A DNA stretch of 64,000 nucleotides, taken from assembly GCF_029626105.1 (NCBI RefSeq), contig NZ_JARUBH010000009.1, forward strand, positions 2,232,001 through 2,296,000, written 5' to 3'. The stretch comes from Solwaraspora sp. WMMD792 (lineage in GTDB: Bacteria; Actinomycetota; Actinomycetes; Mycobacteriales; Micromonosporaceae). Position numbers and translations under genes: made by a program. The notes beneath the pieces were generated by a model that searched no databases, was not told the origin of the DNA, and worked only from the letters and a program-made list of their open reading frames with translations. Every line of letters begins with the position of its first letter. The first letter of the stretch is position 1. Shown in pieces: positions 59,796 to 64,000 of this stretch.

Positions 59796-60955
59796 CGGAC
59801 CGGCTCCGCCTGGTCGGCGCCGATGGCCCGGGCGATGACGATCCGCTGGATCTCCGAGGTGCCCTCGTAGATTTCCAGCACCCGCTGGTCGCGGTAGAGC
59901 CGTTCGGCCGGGCAGGGCTTGCAGTAGCCTTCCCCGCCGTACACCTGGACGGCGAGGTCGACGGCGCGGTGGGCGACCTCGCTGGTGTAGAGCTTGGCCA
60001 TGGCACCGACGGTGGCCACCGACGCGCCGTCGTCGTAGCTGCGGGCGGCCTGGTAGGTGAGCAGCCGGGCGGCGGTGAGCTCGGTGGCGAGGTCGGCGAG
60101 GCGGAAACCGATCCCCTGATGTTCCAGCAGGGGGCGGCCGAACCGGCTGCGACGGGCGGCCTCGGCGGTGGCGAGCTGGTAGGCGGCCGCCGCGATGCCG
60201 AGCCCCTGTGCGGCGACGCTGATCCGGCCCAGGTCGAGGGTGCGCAGCGCGAGCCGCAGTCCGCGGCCGCGTTCGCCGAGGATCGCGTCGGCTGGTACTC
60301 GGGCGTCGAGTTTCAGGTTGCTGGTCCGGGTGCCCCGGATGCCCATTTTGTCCTCGTAGCGGTCGATGACCGCGCCCGGGGTGTCCTTGTCGATCAGGAA
60401 CGCGGTGATGCCCCGCGCCCCGGCGTCCGGGTCGGTCTTGGCGAAGACCACGTAGTGCTGTGCGGCGCCGCCGTTGCCGATGTAGATCTTCTCGCCGCGC
60501 AGCCGGAACCCGTCGCCGTCGGGCAGGGCGGTGGTGGTGATCGCGGCGGCGTCGCTGCCGGCGCCGGTCTCGCTGAGGGCGAAGCTGACCGCCCGGCCGC
60601 GCAGCAGGTCACCGAGGACCAGCTGACGCTGTTCGTCGGTGCCGGCCAACAGGAGTGGCACCGCGCCGAGTTCGTACGCGGCCAGGATGGCGCCGGTGGC
60701 GGCGCAGGCCCGGGAGACCTCCTCGGTGATCGCACACACCGCCTGCATGCTCAGCCCGGCGCCGCCGTACTCGGTCGGCACGAAGATGCCGGTCAACCCG
60801 GATTCGACGAAGGCGGCGACGTGTTCCCAGGGGTAGCGCTGGTCCCGGTCGAGTTCGGCGGCGAGCGGGGCGAACTTCTCGGCGGCGAGGGTCCGAGCGG
60901 TGGCCAGCCAGCTGGCCCCGACCGGGTCGAGTTCCGGTTCCCACAGCACGCCCAT
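59792..60955 (-). CDS. Acyl-CoA dehydrogenase (first gene of operon)
   Basis: A 387-aa classical homotetrameric ACAD: PTEYGGAGLSMQAVCAITEE, AVSFALSETGAGSDAAAITT, KIYIGNGGAAQHYVVFAKTD, RSRFGRPLLEHQG, QVYGGEGYCKPCPAERLYRD, and the catalytic Glu in VLEIYEGTSEIQRIVIA. All FAD and catalytic elements are intact, so it acts in an acyl-CoA oxidation step apart from the heteromeric pair. ATG 60955 has AAAGGA 6 bp upstream. Operator-like repeats lie about 50-70 bp upstream, between this and the divergent crotonase. Confidence 0.93.
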   Translation of the reverse strand: MGVLWEPELDPVGASWLATARTLAAEKFAPLAAELDRDQRYPWEHVAAFVESGLTGIFVPTEYGGAGLSMQAVCAITEEVSRACAATGAILAAYELGAVPLLLAGTDEQRQLVLGDLLRGRAVSFALSETGAGSDAAAITTTALPDGDGFRLRGEKIYIGNGGAAQHYVVFAKTDPDAGARGITAFLIDKDTPGAVIDRYEDKMGIRGTRTSNLKLDARVPADAILGERGRGLRLALRTLDLGRISVAAQGLGIAAAAYQLATAEAARRSRFGRPLLEHQGIGFRLADLATELTAARLLTYQAARSYDDGASVATVGAMAKLYTSEVAHRAVDLAVQVYGGEGYCKPCPAERLYRDQRVLEIYEGTSEIQRIVIARAIGADQAEPVR

Positions 60956-61004
60956 CCCGGATCCTTTCCGAAGTCTCCGCCGGCACTTCCCGACCACCGG
61001 TCGC

Positions 61005-61027
61005 GTTGATAACGTCAACGTAGATGT
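61005..61027. promoter_or_regulatory. Operator-like site between divergent ACAD and crotonase genes
   Basis: GTTGATAACGTCAAC (61005-61019) is an inverted repeat GTTGA-N5-TCAAC. It overlaps CGTCAACGTAGATGT (61013-61027), which is nearly repeated before the CaiB gene at 63494. Both lie where divergent promoters must overlap. TetR-type acyl-CoA-responsive repressors use such sites; no regulator gene is in the window. Confidence 0.45.
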
Positions 61028-61073
61028 CGACCAGCTTGCCGAGCGGGGTCCGACGTGTCAAGGAGGTCGCACA

Positions 61074-61904
61074 GTGGCAGACCCGACAGGGACAGTGGCA
61101 GACCCGACCGGGCCGGTGGCCGAACAACCGCCGCCGGCACCGGCGGTGCTCGCCGAGCGGGAGGACGCCGTCGCCGTCGTCCGGCTCAACCGACCGGACC
61201 GGCGCAACGCGCTCACCACCGACACGATGCACGACCTGGTGGACGCCCTGGCGGCGGCCGACGCCGACCCGCAGGTCCGGGCGATCGTGCTCACCGGCGG
61301 CAGCCAGACCTTCGCCTCCGGCGCCGACGTACGCGAACTGCTCGCCCTCGACACCGCCCGGTACCTGGACTCACCCCGGGTCGGTGCGTGGCGGCGGATC
61401 ATGTCGGTCGGCACCCCGCTGGTCGCCGCCGTCGCCGGACCGGTCCTCGGCGGCGGCTGCGAGCTGGCCCTCGCCTGCGACCTGGTCGTGGCGGCGGACA
61501 ACGCGGTGTTCGGCCAGCCGGAGATCCGGCTCGGCATCATGCCCGGCGCCGGCGGCACCCAACGCTGGGCCCGGGTCGCCGGCCGGTTCGTCGCCGCCGA
61601 GGTCGTCCTGCTCGGTCGCACCGTGGACGCCTGGCGGGCCCGGGATCTGGGCCTGGTCCACCGGGTCGCCCCACGCGAGCGGGTGGTGCAGGTCGGTGTC
61701 GAGGTCGCCCGGGAACTGGCCGGGTTCGGCCCGATCGCCACCCGACAGGCCCGCGCGGCGGTCCGGGCGACCGAAGAGACCCCGCTCAGCGCCGGGCTGG
61801 ACCTGGAACGCGCGATGCTGGCCGGGCTGCTCGGCACCGCGGACCGCACCGAGGGGATCACCGCGTTCCTGGACAAGCGCCCGCCCCGGTTCCAGGGCCG
61901 GTGA
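61074..61904 (+). CDS. Enoyl-CoA hydratase
   Basis: A 276-aa crotonase with both oxyanion and catalytic elements: TFASGADVRELL, AVAGPVLGGGCELALACDLV, and FGQPEIRLGIMPGAGGTQR containing the catalytic Glu of the PE motif. The first ~25 residues repeat ADPTGTVADPTGPVA and are likely disordered. GTG 61074 has a near-perfect AAGGAGG 7 bp upstream. Transcribed away from the ten-gene operon across the shared operator region. Confidence 0.93.
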   Translation: MADPTGTVADPTGPVAEQPPPAPAVLAEREDAVAVVRLNRPDRRNALTTDTMHDLVDALAAADADPQVRAIVLTGGSQTFASGADVRELLALDTARYLDSPRVGAWRRIMSVGTPLVAAVAGPVLGGGCELALACDLVVAADNAVFGQPEIRLGIMPGAGGTQRWARVAGRFVAAEVVLLGRTVDAWRARDLGLVHRVAPRERVVQVGVEVARELAGFGPIATRQARAAVRATEETPLSAGLDLERAMLAGLLGTADRTEGITAFLDKRPPRFQGR

Positions 61905-61948
61905 GAACCATCCGTGGGGTGCGGGGTATCCGTGACGAAGGGACCGAG

Positions 61949-62590
61949 ATGAACATCGCCACCGTGGCGATCGGCGCCGGCGCCGACCTGGCCGACCTGG
62001 CCACGGCCGTACGCGACTCGGCGCGGCAGACCGGGCTGGCCGCCGTCCTGGTGGAGGTCGCCGGGGAGGCGCTGGACCCGCGGGGCGACCAGGTCGCCGC
62101 CGGCGCCGCCACCGACCGGCTGCGCGCCGCGCTGCGCCGGGCGGCAGCACCGAGCGTCCTGGCGGTCACCGGCCCGGTCGGCGGCGCCGGGCTGGCCGCG
62201 CTGCTGCACTTCGACGTCGTGCTGTCCGCTCCGACCAGCACATTCACTGCCGGCGACCCGGACAGCGGGGCGCTGCTCGTCAGCGACCTGGCCGGCCTGC
62301 TGATCCGGCGGGTCGGGCCGGGACGGGCCCGGCAGCTGGTGCTCACGGGCCGGTTCCTCGGCGCCGCCACCGCACTGGACTGGGGTCTGGTCGCCGGGGT
62401 CGACCCGCAGTGCGCCGACCGGGCCGGTGAGCTGGCCCGGTCCTGGGCCGACTCCCCGGGTGCCGGGCTGGCGCTGCGGGCCCTGGACGCGGCGCAGTGG
62501 CTGCCCGCCGCCGACGCCGCCGGCTACGCCCGCGACCTGCTGCCGCTGCTCGCACCGGCCCCGGCGGAGGACACCCGGTCAGACCGGTGA
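61949..62590 (+). CDS. Truncated crotonase-like protein
   Basis: A 213-aa protein with weak crotonase similarity. The order VLAVTGPVGGAGLAALLHFD, VLSAPTSTFTAGDPDSGALL and DLAGLLIRRVGPGRARQLVL, then TGRFLGAATALDWGLVAGVD follows the fold. The first beta strands with the ASGAD-like oxyanion loop and the catalytic Glu are missing. GAAGGGA is before ATG 61949. Probably in one transcript with the complete hydratase. May be a non-catalytic partner. Confidence 0.7.
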   Translation: MNIATVAIGAGADLADLATAVRDSARQTGLAAVLVEVAGEALDPRGDQVAAGAATDRLRAALRRAAAPSVLAVTGPVGGAGLAALLHFDVVLSAPTSTFTAGDPDSGALLVSDLAGLLIRRVGPGRARQLVLTGRFLGAATALDWGLVAGVDPQCADRAGELARSWADSPGAGLALRALDAAQWLPAADAAGYARDLLPLLAPAPAEDTRSDR

Positions 62591-63475
62591 CGGGAACAGC
62601 CCCGCCCGGCTGAGCCGGCCCGGGGCGGTGATGCCCAACGCGGCGGCCAGCCAACGGGCGTCGTCCAGCACCGTCGGCAGGTCCAGGCCCACGTCGACGC
62701 CCATCCGGTTCAACGTGTAGGCGAGGTCCTCGGTGGCCACGTTGCCGGTGGCGGCCGGCGCGAACGGGCAGCCGCCGATCCCGGCCAGGCTGGCGTCCAG
62801 GGCGGTGACCCCGGACCGCACCGCCGCCACCGCGTTGGCCACCCCGGTGCTGCGGGTGTCGTGGAAGTGCGCCCGCAACGGCAGGCCGGGGGCCAGAGCG
62901 GCGGCCTGGCCGAAGCGCTCCTCCACATCGGTCGGCACCGCCACCCCGATCGTGTCGGCCAGCACCAGCTCGTCCGGTGATTCGGCGAGCACCGCGCGCA
63001 GCACGGTCGCCAGGCGTGCGACCGGGACCTCGCCCTCGAACGGGCAGCCGAACGACGCCCCGACCGTCACCGCGACCCGTACCCCGTCGGTGGCGGCCCG
63101 GCGGCGGACGGCTGTCATCGCCCGCAGCGCCGCCGTCACCGGCATCCCCTGGTTCCGTTCGCTGAACGTCTCGGTGGCGAGCACCACCATGTTGACCTCG
63201 GTGAAACCGCAGTCGCGGGCCCGCAGGTAGCCGCGCTCGTTGAGCACCAGGGCGGTGTAGCGCACCCCGGGGCCGGGGTCGGGCAGACCGGCGGCCACCT
63301 GCTCGGCGTCGGCCATCTGCGGTACCCGGTCCGGGCGGACGAAGGCGGTGACCTCGATGCGCCGTGCGCCGTGGCGGACCGCCCGGCGGACCAGTTCGAG
63401 CTTGTCACCGGTCGGCAGCAGGGTGGCCTCGTTCTGCAGCCCGTCCCGGGGCGCCACCTCGACGATCTCGACCAC
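62579..63475 (-). CDS. Hydroxymethylglutaryl-CoA lyase
   Basis: A 298-aa TIM-barrel lyase that splits HMG-CoA to acetoacetate and acetyl-CoA. It has EVAPRDGLQNE (catalytic Arg/Asp metal site), VEVTAFV-type IEVTAFVRPDRVPQMAD, RAHFHDTRSTGVANA (metal His-x-His), and the signature GIGGCPFAPAATGN containing the catalytic Cys near residue 258. GTG 63475 is preferred (GGGA at 6 bp); GTG 63481 or TTG 63499 are alternatives. The 3' end overlaps the truncated crotonase by 12 bp. Confidence 0.9.
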   Translation of the reverse strand: MVEIVEVAPRDGLQNEATLLPTGDKLELVRRAVRHGARRIEVTAFVRPDRVPQMADAEQVAAGLPDPGPGVRYTALVLNERGYLRARDCGFTEVNMVVLATETFSERNQGMPVTAALRAMTAVRRRAATDGVRVAVTVGASFGCPFEGEVPVARLATVLRAVLAESPDELVLADTIGVAVPTDVEERFGQAAALAPGLPLRAHFHDTRSTGVANAVAAVRSGVTALDASLAGIGGCPFAPAATGNVATEDLAYTLNRMGVDVGLDLPTVLDDARWLAAALGITAPGRLSRAGLFPSPV

Positions 63476-63493
63476 GACCACTCCCTGCTGTTG

Positions 63494-63508
63494 CGTCAAC
63501 GTTTACGT
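63494..63508. promoter_or_regulatory. Repeated operator-like motif before HMG-CoA lyase and CaiB genes
   Basis: CGTCAACGTTTACGT, matching CGTCAACGTAGATGT at 61013 in 12 of 15 positions, with a core ACGT-TT-ACGT palindrome. It sits between the divergent HMG-CoA lyase and CaiB starts, arguing that one regulator controls both divergent promoters of the acyl-CoA locus. Confidence 0.45.
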
Positions 63509-63527
63509 GGACTGTATAACATCAGAC

Positions 63528-64000
63528 ATGACGCACGCGCCGCCGGACGGCACCCCGGACACCGCACCGCCACTGGCCGGAGTGCGGGTCATCGAGATGG
63601 GCTCCCTGATCGCCGGCCCGTTCTGCGGGCAGCTTCTCGCCGACCACGGCGCCGAGGTGATCAAGATCGAGCCGCCGGGCGTCGGCGACCCGATGCGCGA
63701 ATGGGGACGGGAGAAGTCCGACGGACGGTCGCTGTGGTGGCCGATCATCGCCCGCAACAAGAAGTCGATAACCCTCGATCTGCGCACCGGGGACGGCCAG
63801 CAGATCGCCCGCGACCTGCTGGCCGACGCGGACGTGCTGCTGGAAAACTTCCGGCCCGGCACCGTGGAGAAGTGGGGACTCGGCTTCGACCAGCTGACCA
63901 GGATCAACCCCGGGTTGGTCATGGTCCGGGTCTCCGGGTTCGGCCAGCACGGGCCGTACGCCGAACGACCTGGCTACGGCGCGATCGCCGAGGCGATGGG
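63528..64000 (+). CDS. CaiB/BaiF-type (family III) CoA-transferase, 3' end outside window
   Basis: The first 157 residues of a family-III CoA-transferase. It has LAGVRVIEMGSLIAGPFCGQ, LLADHGAEVIKIEPPGVGDP, RNKKSITLDLRTGDGQQIAR, NFRPGTVEKWGLGFDQL and GFGQHGPYAERPGYGA. These match the large domain of CaiB/formyl-CoA-transferase enzymes; the catalytic Asp would lie just beyond the window. Transfers CoA between carboxylic acids. The family usually has about 400 residues. Divergent from HMG-CoA lyase. Confidence 0.92.
   Translation, partial: MTHAPPDGTPDTAPPLAGVRVIEMGSLIAGPFCGQLLADHGAEVIKIEPPGVGDPMREWGREKSDGRSLWWPIIARNKKSITLDLRTGDGQQIARDLLADADVLLENFRPGTVEKWGLGFDQLTRINPGLVMVRVSGFGQHGPYAERPGYGAIAEAM

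Overview
The window is very GC-rich, lacks introns, and has many GTG/TTG starts and ATGA/GTGA stop-start overlaps. Its gene orders are typical of Actinobacteria. The block pgsA-DUF881-sbp-DUF881-gcvH-garA-ftsR-DUF151-merR-gcvP (27.9-37.0 kb) matches the remembered order of the Mycobacterium tuberculosis Rv1822-Rv1832 region. The DUF5999 protein, the MSMEG_6728-type protein and the large LuxR regulator suggest a Micromonosporaceae-like actinomycete; the family assignment is inference.

Layout. 1-6.3 kb: MFS permease (cut by the window edge), glycerophosphodiesterase, a tail-anchored Hsp70, a cysteine-cluster/pentapeptide protein, and an HTTM membrane protein fused in frame to a DCC1-like thiol oxidoreductase. 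6.3-13.7 kb: an acidic repeat protein and two dynamin-like GTPases, divergent from a large AAA-LuxR regulator and a small HTH protein. 13.8-19.8 kb: acyltransferase, cytochrome bd oxidase (cydAB) behind two operator-like palindromes, a conserved hypothetical protein, a patatin and an SDR. 19.9-21.2 kb: a strong candidate chromosomal dif site. About 300 bp further on, a second dif-like inverted repeat overlaps the start codon of a complete tyrosine recombinase. 21.3-27.4 kb: endonuclease/phosphatase, a possible 29-aa peptide, a three-gene NIS siderophore cassette (two IucA/IucC-type synthetases and a PLP decarboxylase) and a peptide deformylase. 27.6-37.5 kb: DUF5999, gcvP behind a glycine riboswitch, then the conserved growth/division block. 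37.6-45.6 kb: hypothetical proteins, cytochrome P450 plus ferredoxin, CopCD and YcnI, DUF4142, STAS. 45.9-50.7 kb: the three-gene NAGGN (N-acetylglutaminylglutamine amide) osmoprotectant operon. 50.7-64 kb: a ten-gene, tightly coupled minus-strand acyl-CoA degradation operon, with divergent or neighbouring crotonases, HMG-CoA lyase and a CaiB-type CoA transferase cut by the window end. Two of its intergenic regions share a TetR-like operator motif.

How it fits together. The most unusual part is 19.9-27.5 kb. A dif-type Xer site and a second Xer-like site lie directly before a tyrosine recombinase. The base composition of the + strand changes from C-rich to G-rich at about this point and changes back near 27.5 kb. 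This could be the replication terminus, an element that exploits dif, or both. The 7 kb beyond it carries the siderophore cassette. All composition statements are by eye, and all family assignments are from motif reading without database searches.
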